Shown here in pieces: positions 25,143 through 33,788 of a stretch of DNA of 64,000 nucleotides. This DNA comes from QFOX01 sp033763655 (GTDB taxonomy: Bacteria; Pseudomonadota; Alphaproteobacteria; Rickettsiales; UBA3002), in assembly GCA_033763655.1 (NCBI GenBank), contig JANRKD010000001.1, positions 124,001 through 188,000 on the forward strand. The letters are read 5' to 3'. The notes beneath the pieces were generated by a model that saw nothing but the letters and a program-made list of their open reading frames with translations, ran no database searches and was not told the origin of the DNA. The translations under genes and the position numbers were made by a program. The first letter of the stretch is position 1, and every line of letters begins with the position of its first letter.

Positions 25143-26699
25143 ATGATGGCTACGAATCTTAAAGCGAAAGAGGCCGATACGTCGAGTGAACTACTGGAGC
25201 TGGTGCGCAGCAAAGTGGCGCTCAAGGCGCGCTACGGCAACTGGATCAACGGCACGGACACAGCGCCCGTTAGCGGCGCGTATTTCGAGAATCTCAGCCC
25301 CATCACCGGCAAGGTCTATTGCCAGGTGGCGCGCTCGACCGCACAGGACGTGGAAAAAGCGCTCGACGCCGCGCACGCCGCCTTCCCGGCATGGAGCAGC
25401 ATCACCCCGGTTGCACGCGCTGCTATCCTCAACAAAATCGCTGACCGCATGGAAGAAAACCTCGAAACGCTGGCCTGGGCCGAAAGCTGGGACAAGGGCA
25501 AGCCACTGCGCGAGGCGATGGCGGCGGATATTCCGATGGCCATCGACCATTTCCGCTATTTCGCGGCCTGCTGCCGCACCGAGGAAGGCGCGCTCTCGCA
25601 GATCGACAGCGACACGGTCGCCTACCATTTTCACGAACCGCTGGGCGTCATCGCTGCGATTATCCCGTGGAATTTCCCGATGGTGCTGACCGCGTGGAAA
25701 ATGGCTCCGGCGCTGGCGGCAGGCAACAGCATCATCATCAAACCTGCGGAGCAAACGCCGCTGTCGATTATGGTGTTCATGGAATTAATCGCTGATTTGC
25801 TGCCACCCGGCGTCGTCAATGTCGTGCACGGCTTTGGCCCCGAGGCCGGGGCGCCGCTGGCGCAAAGCCCGCGCGTCAACAAGGTGACGTTCACCGGCGA
25901 AACCTCGACCGGCAAGCTGATCATGCAATACGCCTCACACAATATTGTGCCGGTCACGCTGGAGCTCGGCGGGAAATCGCCCAACATTTTCTTCCCCGAT
26001 CTGTTCGATGCGGATGACGACCTGCTCGACAAGGCGCTCGAAGGCTTCACCATGTTCGCGCTCAATCAGGGTGAGGTTTGCACCTGTCCGTCGCGGGCGC
26101 TGGTGCACGAAAAAATCTATGACCGCTTCATGGAGCGGGCGCTGGCGCGGGTAAAAAAAATTACCGTCGGCAACCCGCTGGAGCTGAGCACGATGATGGG
26201 CGCGCAGGCCTCGAAACAGCAGCTCGACAAAATCCTCTCCTATGTCGAAATCGGCAAGGGCGAAGGGGCGAAACTGCTTTCGGGCGGCAGCCGCGCCGCC
26301 CTCAAAGGCGAACTTGCTGAGGGCTACTTCATGACACCGACGGTGTTTGAGGGCAGCAACAGCATGCGCATTTTCCGCGAGGAGATCTTTGGCCCGGTCG
26401 TATCCGTCACGCCCTTCAAAGATTACGACGACGCAATGCGCATTGCCAACGACACCGATTTTGGCCTGACCGCCGGGGTGTGGACGCGCGATATCAACAC
26501 CGCCTACCGCGCCGGACGCGCTGTCAAAGCCGGGCGCATCTGGGTCAATGCCTACCATCTTTACCCGGCGCACGCGGCGTTTGGCGGTTACAAGCAGTCG
26601 GGCATTGGCCGCGAAAACCACAAAATGATGCTGTCGCATTTCCAGCAAACCAAGAACATGCTGGTCAGTTATAACCCGAAAGCAATGGGGTTCTTCTAG
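25143..26699 (+). CDS. NAD-dependent aldehyde dehydrogenase (ExaC/AldB-like)
   Basis: 518 residues, with an ATGATG start after GGGAGAG. ALDH superfamily: the NAD-binding region includes PWNFPMVLTAWKMAPALAAG and KPAEQTP, the catalytic Glu is in TLELGGKSPN, and the catalytic cysteine lies in NQGEVCTCPSR, the pattern of the acetaldehyde/ExaC-like class. Between an acyl-CoA dehydrogenase and methylcrotonyl-CoA carboxylase, its likely substrate is isovaleraldehyde, giving isovalerate for the ligase encoded at 22258. The preceding gap is 42 bp and the following one 3 bp, so it is part of the same operon. Confidence 0.9.
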   Translation: MMATNLKAKEADTSSELLELVRSKVALKARYGNWINGTDTAPVSGAYFENLSPITGKVYCQVARSTAQDVEKALDAAHAAFPAWSSITPVARAAILNKIADRMEENLETLAWAESWDKGKPLREAMAADIPMAIDHFRYFAACCRTEEGALSQIDSDTVAYHFHEPLGVIAAIIPWNFPMVLTAWKMAPALAAGNSIIIKPAEQTPLSIMVFMELIADLLPPGVVNVVHGFGPEAGAPLAQSPRVNKVTFTGETSTGKLIMQYASHNIVPVTLELGGKSPNIFFPDLFDADDDLLDKALEGFTMFALNQGEVCTCPSRALVHEKIYDRFMERALARVKKITVGNPLELSTMMGAQASKQQLDKILSYVEIGKGEGAKLLSGGSRAALKGELAEGYFMTPTVFEGSNSMRIFREEIFGPVVSVTPFKDYDDAMRIANDTDFGLTAGVWTRDINTAYRAGRAVKAGRIWVNAYHLYPAHAAFGGYKQSGIGRENHKMMLSHFQQTKNMLVSYNPKAMGFF

Positions 26700-26702
26700 G
26701 TC

Positions 26703-28295
26703 ATGGCTAAAAATACCGCCTCGAAACCCACACCTGCCAACCCTTTCGATGAGAATACGGCGCATCACCGTGCGTTGGCGGCGGAGCTTGCCGCACATCT
26801 GGATGCCGTCGCCACCGGCGGTGGCACCAAAGCGGTAGAGCGGCACCACGCGCGCAACAAACTGCTCCCGCGTGAGCGCATCAACCGCATTCTCGATAGC
26901 GGCTCGCCGTTCCTCGAACTTTCGGCACTGGCGGGATTTGGGCTTTACGAAACCGAGGGCGGCGTGCCTTCTGCTGGGGTTGTCACCGGCATCGGTCGCG
27001 TGCATGGCCATGAATGCATGTTCGTCGCCAACGACGCGACGGTGAAGGGCGGCACCTATTTTCCGCTGACGGTAAAAAAGCATTTGCGGGCACAGGAAAT
27101 TGCCATGCAAAACCGTTTGCCTTGCATTTATCTGGTCGATTCGGGCGGCGCCTACCTGCCGATGCAGGACGAGGTTTTCCCCGACCGCGACCATTTCGGC
27201 CGCATTTTCTTCAATCAGGCGCGCATGTCGGCGGCGGGCATTCCGCAGATAGCCGCCGTGCTTGGCTCATGCACGGCGGGCGGGGCCTACGTGCCCGCGA
27301 TGTGCGACGAGAGCGTGATTGTCAAAGGCAACGGCACCATTTTTCTCGCCGGGCCGCCGCTGGTCAAAGCCGCGACGGGCGAGGACGTCACCGCCGAGGA
27401 TCTCGGCGGCGCGCAGGTACATACGGCGCAATCGGGCGTCGCCGACCATTACGCCGCCACCGAGGAAGAAGCACTGGCCACCGTGCGCGATATTGTCGCC
27501 AACCTGAACTGGAAAACGGCGGCAACGCGTAATACTGCACCCTATGCCGAGCCACGCTTTCCGGCGGAGGATATCTACGGCATCCTACCGAAAGAATCGA
27601 CGCGGGTGCCGTTCGACATCCGCGAAATCATCACCCGCCTGGTCGATGATTCGCAGTTTCACGAGTTCAAAAAACGCTATGGCACGACGATTGTCTGCGG
27701 GTTTGCGGCCATTCACGGGGCACCGGTGGGTATTGTCGCCAATAACGGCATCCTGTTTTCGGAATCGGCGATTAAGGCGACCCATTTTATTGAACTGTGC
27801 GCGCAACGCAAAATTCCGCTGGTCTTTTTGCAGAACATCACCGGCTTCATGGTCGGCAAAAAATACGAGGCCGAGGGCATCGCCAGCCATGGCGCCAAAA
27901 TGGTGATGGCGGTCAGCAACGCGCAGGTGCCCAAATTCACCGTCATCATCGGTGGTTCGTTCGGCGCGGGCAATTACGGCATGTGTGGCCGCGCCTTCGA
28001 CCCGCGCTTTTTGTGGATGTGGCCGAACGCCCGTATTTCGGTGATGGGCGGCGAACAGGCCGCCGATGTGCTGGCGCGGGTGAGCAACGACACTTCGCCC
28101 AAAGCCATCGAGGCGCAACGCCAAACCATCCTTGAGAAATACGCGACCGAGAGCAGTGCCTATTACAGCACCGCGCGGCTGTGGGACGACGGCATTATCG
28201 ACCCTATCACCACCCGCGACGTGCTGGGGCTGGCCATTGCCGCCAGCCTCAATGCGCCGATCGAGGAAACCAAATTCGGCGTGTTCAGGATGTAA
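26703..28295 (+). CDS. mccB: 3-methylcrotonyl-CoA carboxylase beta subunit (carboxyltransferase)
   Basis: 530 residues. Carboxyltransferase of the biotin-dependent acyl-CoA carboxylase family: the N-domain contains RERINRILDSGSPFLELSAL and GSCTAGGAYVPAMCDE, the C-domain has NNGILFSESAIKATHFIELC, FLQNITGFMVGKKYE and GGSFGAGNYGMCGRAFDPRF. Together with the two biotin-subunit genes at 29088 and 30590 it carboxylates 3-methylcrotonyl-CoA to 3-methylglutaconyl-CoA. The neighbouring hydratase and HMG-CoA lyase make methylcrotonyl-CoA a better substrate guess than propionyl- or geranyl-CoA. Confidence 0.92.
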   Translation: MAKNTASKPTPANPFDENTAHHRALAAELAAHLDAVATGGGTKAVERHHARNKLLPRERINRILDSGSPFLELSALAGFGLYETEGGVPSAGVVTGIGRVHGHECMFVANDATVKGGTYFPLTVKKHLRAQEIAMQNRLPCIYLVDSGGAYLPMQDEVFPDRDHFGRIFFNQARMSAAGIPQIAAVLGSCTAGGAYVPAMCDESVIVKGNGTIFLAGPPLVKAATGEDVTAEDLGGAQVHTAQSGVADHYAATEEEALATVRDIVANLNWKTAATRNTAPYAEPRFPAEDIYGILPKESTRVPFDIREIITRLVDDSQFHEFKKRYGTTIVCGFAAIHGAPVGIVANNGILFSESAIKATHFIELCAQRKIPLVFLQNITGFMVGKKYEAEGIASHGAKMVMAVSNAQVPKFTVIIGGSFGAGNYGMCGRAFDPRFLWMWPNARISVMGGEQAADVLARVSNDTSPKAIEAQRQTILEKYATESSAYYSTARLWDDGIIDPITTRDVLGLAIAASLNAPIEETKFGVFRM

Positions 28296-28296
28296 T

Positions 28297-29091
28297 ATGG
28301 GATACGCTTTGCTTACGCTGGAAAAAGATGCGCGCGGGGTTGCTTTTGTCACTCTCAACCGCCCGGAGGTGCACAACGCTTTCGACGCGGCGCTCATTGC
28401 CGAGTTGACTGCCGTATTTGCCGCCCTTGCGCAGGATACTACGGTGCGCCTTGCCGTGCTGGCGGGGGCGGGAAAATCCTTCTGCGCGGGCGGCGACCTT
28501 CACTGGATGCGCTCGATGAAAAATTTCAGCCGCGAGGAAAACATCGCCGACAGTCAGGGGCTCGCCGCAATGTACGCGCGGCTGCACGATTTTCCTAAAC
28601 CGCTGATTGGGGTAGTGCATGGCGCGGCGCTCGGCGGCGGGTCTGGCTTAGCAGCCGTTTGCGATTTTGTGGTTGCCAGCGCGGATGCACGCTTTGGCTT
28701 CACCGAAACCCGGCTTGGGATTTTACCGGCGGTGATTGGCCCTTACGCGATGGAGAAAATCGGCATTTCGGCAGCGCGGGCTTACTTCATTTCAGGCATG
28801 CAGTTTTCAGCGGAAACCGCGAAAGACATCGGCCTCGTGCATCGCGTGGTGGCGGCAGAAACCCTCGCCGCCGCGCGTGACGAAACCATCGCCGAGTTCC
28901 TGAGAGCCGCGCCCGGCGCCAGCGCCAACGCCAAAGCGTTAATTGACAGAATCGTTTCCCTTAAAGGCGACCGCAAGGCCATCACCGACGCGACCATCGA
29001 CGCCATCGTCAGCGCGCGCATCAGCGACGAAGGGCAGGAAGGGATGGATGCGTTGCTTACCAAACGCCGTGCCGCCTGGGTGAACGTATGA
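28297..29091 (+). CDS. liuC: Enoyl-CoA hydratase, 3-methylglutaconyl-CoA hydratase type
   Basis: 264 residues from ATG 28297, one base after the previous stop. Crotonase fold. The oxyanion-hole block is AGAGKSFCAGGDLHWM and the second block is VHGAALGGGSGLAAVCDF. The residue pattern ARFGFTETRLGILPAVIGPY follows. In this operon it would hydrate 3-methylglutaconyl-CoA to HMG-CoA, the step between the carboxylase and HMG-CoA lyase, as for LiuC of Pseudomonas. Stop overlaps the start of the biotin carboxylase gene. Confidence 0.88.
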   Translation: MGYALLTLEKDARGVAFVTLNRPEVHNAFDAALIAELTAVFAALAQDTTVRLAVLAGAGKSFCAGGDLHWMRSMKNFSREENIADSQGLAAMYARLHDFPKPLIGVVHGAALGGGSGLAAVCDFVVASADARFGFTETRLGILPAVIGPYAMEKIGISAARAYFISGMQFSAETAKDIGLVHRVVAAETLAAARDETIAEFLRAAPGASANAKALIDRIVSLKGDRKAITDATIDAIVSARISDEGQEGMDALLTKRRAAWVNV

Positions 29092-30593
29092 GCACACCGC
29101 GCCGTATAAAACGCCTGCTGATTGCCAACCGGGGCGAGATTGCCTGCCGGATTATCGCGACCTGCCGCAGCATGGGGATTAAGGCCGTCACGGTTTACAC
29201 CGAGGATGACCGCGATTTGCCGCACGCCCGCACGGGCGACGCCGCGGTGCTGCTCGCGGGCAAAACCCTGTCGGAAACCTACCTCAACATCGAAAAAATG
29301 ATCGACGCGGCCAAAGCAAGCGGCGCCGACGCCATCCATCCCGGCTATGGCTTCCTTTCCGAAAACGCGCGCTTCGCCGAGGCTGTCACCGCCGCAGGGT
29401 TGGTGTTTGTCGGCCCTACTGCCGAAACCATCCGCCGCATGGGCGACAAAGCCGCCTCGCGCATCCTCTGCCAGTCGATCGGCGTGCCGACCGTGCCGGG
29501 GTATGACGGCGGCGCCACCGACCTTGCCACCCTCACCCGCGAAGCGGCCACCATCGGCTACCCGTTATTGGTGAAAGCGGCGGCGGGTGGTGGCGGCAAA
29601 GGCATGCGCATTGTCGAACAGGAAAGCGTGCTCGCAGGGGCGCTGGAATCGGCGCGTAGCGAGGCAAAAAACGCCTTCGGCGACGACCGGCTGCTGCTCG
29701 AAAAATACCTGACCGAGCCGCGCCATATCGAGGTGCAGGTTTTCTCGGATACCCACGGCAACCACGTCCATTTGTTCGAGCGGGAATGCTCCATCCAGCG
29801 GCGGCACCAGAAAATCGTCGAGGAAAGCCCCGCACCGCAATTGCCATCCGCCACCCGCACACGCATGACTGAGGCCGCCGTCAAAATCACCCAGCATATC
29901 GGTTACGTCGGCGCAGGTACGGTCGAGTTCATTATGGATCGCTCGGGCGCGTTTTATTTCCTCGAGATGAACACCCGCCTGCAAGTCGAGCACCCCGTTA
30001 CCGAAATGGTGGTGGGGATGGATCTGGTGAAGCTCCAGCTTGAAGTGGCGCAGGGCGGAAGCTTGCCGTTTGCACAAGCCGACGTGCAGCAGCATGGTCA
30101 CGCCATCGAAGTGCGGCTCTATGCCGAGGACCCGGCGCGCGAATTTTTCCCCTGCCCGGGCGTGCTCAGCGAATTCTCGCTGCCGCATTTGCCGCAGGTG
30201 CGTTGCGAAAATGGCTATGCTGCGGGCAATACCGTCTCACCCAGCTACGACCCGATGCTGGCCAAAATCGCCGCCTGGGGTGAAACCCGCGAGGCGGCGC
30301 GGGCGCGGCTCCTCAACGCTCTCGCTCAGACGCGCATGAGCGGAGTAACCGGCAACCGCGCTTTCCTGATGCGTGTACTCGAACATCCGGAGTTTTGTGC
30401 AGGCAATACCGGCACCCACTTTATCGCCGAGCATAAAGCGCAATTGCTCGACGCCGCGCTCAGCGCCGACGATCTGGCGAGCCTCGCCGCGGCCTACCTG
30501 CTGTTTGGCACCACCGCGCAGAAATCCACAAGCGCGGGCGAAGCGACGGAACATTCCGCATGGAATCACCCGAAACTGGTGGGGATGCGATGA
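29088..30593 (+). CDS. mccA: Biotin carboxylase subunit of methylcrotonyl-CoA carboxylase (split MccA, part 1)
   Basis: 501 residues. The ATP-grasp biotin carboxylase carries KRLLIANRGEIACRIIATC at the N-terminus, the glycine-rich loop KAAAGGGGKGMRI, FERECSIQRRHQKIVEE and, for metal and bicarbonate, FLEMNTRLQVEHPVTEM. The protein ends shortly after the biotin-carboxylase C domain and lacks the biotinyl lysine, which lies in the next overlapping gene. Normal MccA is one chain of about 650-670 residues; the two genes here sum to 672. The ATP-dependent step carboxylates biotin on the partner protein. Confidence 0.9.
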   Translation: MSTPRRIKRLLIANRGEIACRIIATCRSMGIKAVTVYTEDDRDLPHARTGDAAVLLAGKTLSETYLNIEKMIDAAKASGADAIHPGYGFLSENARFAEAVTAAGLVFVGPTAETIRRMGDKAASRILCQSIGVPTVPGYDGGATDLATLTREAATIGYPLLVKAAAGGGGKGMRIVEQESVLAGALESARSEAKNAFGDDRLLLEKYLTEPRHIEVQVFSDTHGNHVHLFERECSIQRRHQKIVEESPAPQLPSATRTRMTEAAVKITQHIGYVGAGTVEFIMDRSGAFYFLEMNTRLQVEHPVTEMVVGMDLVKLQLEVAQGGSLPFAQADVQQHGHAIEVRLYAEDPAREFFPCPGVLSEFSLPHLPQVRCENGYAAGNTVSPSYDPMLAKIAAWGETREAARARLLNALAQTRMSGVTGNRAFLMRVLEHPEFCAGNTGTHFIAEHKAQLLDAALSADDLASLAAAYLLFGTTAQKSTSAGEATEHSAWNHPKLVGMR

Positions 30594-31105
30594 ACCTCAC
30601 CCTTTATATCGACGGAACGGAAGTTCCTCTCAGCGACATGGTGCGCCATGGCGAAGTGCTTTCATTCACGCTACAGGGCACGGCTTACCGCTTCCGCAGC
30701 GCCCGTCTGCCCGATGGCAGTATGCTGCTCGAACGCGAGATCCGCGACGGCATCTGGCAACGCACCGCGGGGAGCGCCTGGCAGAATAAGGACGTGCGCC
30801 GGGTGCAGCTGGGTGGGCTGGAGGCCTCCGTCACCGAACTGACGCGCGTGCGTGGCGAGATAGCACAGGCCGAACTTAGCCCGCGCGCGCCGATGCCCGG
30901 CGTCATCCGCCAGATTCTGGTTGCGGCGGGAGATACCGTCCGTAAGGGCCAGCCGCTGGTAGTCATGGAGGCGATGAAACTGCAAACCACCCTGTCCGCC
31001 GGAGCGGATGCGACAGTGGCGGCGGTGCTGGTCACGGTCGGTGCCGTGGTGCAGGAAGGCGCCGAGCTGGTTACCCTCACCGCCCATACCGCGAGCGCGG
31101 CATGA
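30590..31105 (+). CDS. Biotin carboxyl carrier subunit (split MccA, part 2)
   Basis: 171 residues from ATG 30590, overlapping the biotin carboxylase stop by 4 bp. Residues 1-95 correspond to the BT (linker) domain of MccA. From about 98 the biotinyl domain begins with PRAPMPGVIRQILVAAGD, and the biotin-accepting lysine is in the motif EAMKL near residue 127 (VVMEAMKLQTTL). It closes EGAELVTLT. It needs biotin protein ligase and must assemble with the separate carboxylase and with MccB. Stop overlaps the HMG-CoA lyase start. Confidence 0.9.
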   Translation: MNLTLYIDGTEVPLSDMVRHGEVLSFTLQGTAYRFRSARLPDGSMLLEREIRDGIWQRTAGSAWQNKDVRRVQLGGLEASVTELTRVRGEIAQAELSPRAPMPGVIRQILVAAGDTVRKGQPLVVMEAMKLQTTLSAGADATVAAVLVTVGAVVQEGAELVTLTAHTASAA

Positions 31106-32034
31106 ACTCCGTCCCCACCCCTGACTTTACCATTGTCGATGTCAGCGCCCGCGATGGTTTGCAGAACGAAGCCAATGCCGCACAGCTCACCGCTGCCGAC
31201 AAGGTGACCTTCATCCGTGGGCTCGCAGCCTCGGGTTTGACGCGCATCGAGGCGGGCAGTTTTGTCCATCCGAAGGTTGCCGCCATGGCGAATTCAGACG
31301 AGGTGGCCGCCCTGCTCGCGCCCGTCGCGCGGGAATTTCCGGCAGTGGTGTTCTCTTATCTCACGCCCAACCTCAAAGGCCTCGCCCGCGCGCAGGCAAT
31401 CGGTGCAAAAGAGGTCGCCATTTTTCTGGCGCTGTCGGAGGAATTTTCCAAAGCCAATATCAATCAAACCGTGGACGAAGCTTTCGCAGCGATTACCCCT
31501 GTCGTCGCCGCCGCACGTGCCAGCGGCATCCGCGTACGGGGCTACCTATCGAACGTATTCGGCTACACCGACCTGCCTTTCAACCCTACGCTAGTGGCCG
31601 AACGCAGCGCCGAATTGCTGGCGATGGGCTGCTTTGAAGTGTCGCTCGGCGACACGACGGCACTCGCCACCCCCGAGATGACCGCTGCGCTGATTGCCGC
31701 CCTTAACGCACGCGGCGTGCCGCTCGCCAACATCGCCCTGCATTTTCATGACACGCATGGGCGTGCCATCAGCAACGTCGCGCAGGCCTATGCGCTGGGC
31801 ATCCGCACGTTCGATGCCGCAACCGGCGGTCTGGGTGGCTGCCCGTATGCCAAAAGCCCGAAAGGGAATCTGGCGCTCGAGGATTTGCTGCACTGGGCCG
31901 ACGCGCAGGGCTTGCGCACGGCGGTCACCAACCGCGAGGCGCTGGCGCAGGCGCGCCGCTTTATCCACGAGAAACTAGGGAAAACTGACCACCGGCCCGC
32001 ACCCGGATTGCCATTGTCAAGCCACCGCAACTAG
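31102..32034 (+). CDS. liuE: Hydroxymethylglutaryl-CoA lyase
   Basis: 310 residues. TIM-barrel lyase of the HMGL-like family: VDVSARDGLQNEA at the N-terminus (metal-binding Asp and catalytic Arg), LHFHDTHGRAISN (metal His residues), and the signature cysteine in GGLGGCPYAKSPKGN. It cleaves HMG-CoA to acetyl-CoA and acetoacetate, the last step of leucine catabolism. It closes the core operon ligase, dehydrogenase, ALDH, mccB, hydratase, split mccA and lyase, all with overlaps or gaps under 45 bp. Confidence 0.93.
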   Translation: MNSVPTPDFTIVDVSARDGLQNEANAAQLTAADKVTFIRGLAASGLTRIEAGSFVHPKVAAMANSDEVAALLAPVAREFPAVVFSYLTPNLKGLARAQAIGAKEVAIFLALSEEFSKANINQTVDEAFAAITPVVAAARASGIRVRGYLSNVFGYTDLPFNPTLVAERSAELLAMGCFEVSLGDTTALATPEMTAALIAALNARGVPLANIALHFHDTHGRAISNVAQAYALGIRTFDAATGGLGGCPYAKSPKGNLALEDLLHWADAQGLRTAVTNREALAQARRFIHEKLGKTDHRPAPGLPLSSHRN

Positions 32035-32073
32035 GCTAGAGGCGAGCATAACAAACAAACACAGGGAAGAAAT

Positions 32074-33744
32074 ATGAGCAGCACCCCGCACTCCGTTGGC
32101 TCCTTTCTGTTCAACTACCTGCACCGCCTGGGCGTAACCCATGTCTTCGGCATTCCCGGCGATTTCGCGCTGCCGACCTTCCGCTGGATGGAAGCCTCGC
32201 CGCTCAAGGTCATCACCATGACGCACGAACCGAGCGTCGGCTTCGCGGCAGATGGCTATGCCCGCGCCAACGGCCTCGGTGTCGCCTGCGTCACCTACTG
32301 CGTCGGCGGGCTTAACATGGTCAACCCCATCGCCTGCGCCTATGCCGAGAAATCGCCGGTGCTGGTCATCTCGGGCGGCCCTTCGCCCAAAGACCGCCAA
32401 ACCGACGCGCTGATGCACCACAAGGTGCGCACCTTCGATACGCAGCGCCGCATTTTCGAGGAAGTGACCTGCGCCAACGCCGTGCTGCTCGACCCTGCAA
32501 CCGCCGCCGCCGAAATTATCCGCGTCGTCGAGACGGTGCTGGAGCAATCGCGTCCCGGCTATCTCGAAATCCCGTTCGACGTGGTGGACATGCCGATCCC
32601 GAGCATTCCTGCACCCACCCGGCGCCTTGCCCCCACCAGCAACCCGGATAACCTGCACGCCATGCTCGAAGATGCCGCCGCCGCGCTTAACAAGGCAAAG
32701 CAACCGGTGATTATCGCCGACATCGAACTACACCGCCACGGGCTGGTGGCAGAGGCCGTCGCGCTGGCCGAAAAGTTCAACATCCCGATTGCCTCGACCC
32801 TGCTCTCGAAATCCATCATCAGCGAAAATCATCCGCTGTTCATCGGCGTCTATTCCGGGCCGTTGTCGGAAGCGGCGGTGCAGAAATATGTCGAGGAATC
32901 AGACTGCCTGATCATGCTCGGCGCTTTCATCACCGATGTCTGGTTCGGCTTCATGAACACCGGCGAGAAACTCAGCCGCAAGCACACGATGCTCGCCACC
33001 ACCGAGAAAATGCAGATCGGCGCGCGCACCTACGAACAGGTGGTGCTGCGCGAGTTCCTCGAACAACTGAAAGATGCCCCCGTAACACCGCGCCTGCCCG
33101 CCGCGCTGCCGGCGAAGGCAACGCCGCTGTTGCCGCTTTCGGACACCGAGCTGGAGGAAGCGATTTCGGTGGATTCCTTCTTCCGCATTTTCGGCCTGCA
33201 TCTCGGCGCGAACGATACCATCATCGCCGATACGGGCGATGCGCTGTTCGGCTCGATGCGGCTGCCGGTGAAGGCCTCGAACAACTTTCTCGCCGACGCC
33301 TATTACCTCTCGATGGGCTTTGCCGTGCCTGCCGCGATTGGCGCCATGGCCGCGCAGCCGAGCAGCCGCGCCTTTGTCGTGGTCGGTGACGGCGCCTTCC
33401 AGATGACGGGCATTGAGCTTTCCACCGCCGCGAAGTTCGGCATGAAGCCGATTGTATTCGTGCTCAACAACGACGGCTACGGCACACAGCGCTTTATCCT
33501 CGACGGGCCGTTCAACGAAATCCTGCGCTGGAACTACACCAAACTCACCGAAATGTTCGGGGTGGGGACATCGAAGAAAGTCGGCACCAACGCGCAGCTT
33601 CAAACCGCGCTCAGGGAGGCCATCGCCGGCGACGAGCTCACCCTCATCGAGGTGACGATTCCGCGCCGCGATTGCAGCCCGAGCCTGCGCCGCGTCGGCG
33701 AGGAGCTGGGCAAACTGCGCGACAAGGACAAACGCACGGCATAA
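32074..33744 (+). CDS. Thiamine-diphosphate 2-keto acid decarboxylase (pyruvate/indolepyruvate/branched-chain type)
   Basis: 556 residues. The ThDP enzyme has the HEPSVGFAADGYAR glutamate motif, paired histidines in ALMHHKVRTFDTQ (the HH pair of PDC/IPDC enzymes), and the cofactor motif starting GDGAFQMTG and ending LNNDGYG. It has the length of pyruvate and indolepyruvate decarboxylases and lacks the FAD-linked features of acetohydroxyacid synthase. The gene is 39 bp after HMG-CoA lyase on the same strand, with a GGGAAG ribosome site. Context makes 2-ketoisocaproate a plausible substrate, producing isovaleraldehyde for the ALDH at 25143. Pyruvate or indolepyruvate are alternatives. Confidence 0.85.
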   Translation: MSSTPHSVGSFLFNYLHRLGVTHVFGIPGDFALPTFRWMEASPLKVITMTHEPSVGFAADGYARANGLGVACVTYCVGGLNMVNPIACAYAEKSPVLVISGGPSPKDRQTDALMHHKVRTFDTQRRIFEEVTCANAVLLDPATAAAEIIRVVETVLEQSRPGYLEIPFDVVDMPIPSIPAPTRRLAPTSNPDNLHAMLEDAAAALNKAKQPVIIADIELHRHGLVAEAVALAEKFNIPIASTLLSKSIISENHPLFIGVYSGPLSEAAVQKYVEESDCLIMLGAFITDVWFGFMNTGEKLSRKHTMLATTEKMQIGARTYEQVVLREFLEQLKDAPVTPRLPAALPAKATPLLPLSDTELEEAISVDSFFRIFGLHLGANDTIIADTGDALFGSMRLPVKASNNFLADAYYLSMGFAVPAAIGAMAAQPSSRAFVVVGDGAFQMTGIELSTAAKFGMKPIVFVLNNDGYGTQRFILDGPFNEILRWNYTKLTEMFGVGTSKKVGTNAQLQTALREAIAGDELTLIEVTIPRRDCSPSLRRVGEELGKLRDKDKRTA

Positions 33745-33788
33745 GCGCCACGGCAGCCTCTACGGGGAAGCCCGCCTTGTCGGCGCAG

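Noticed and set aside
25935..27194. 419-codon minus-strand open frame
   Set aside because: Antisense to the aldehyde dehydrogenase and mccB; no ribosome site or motif.
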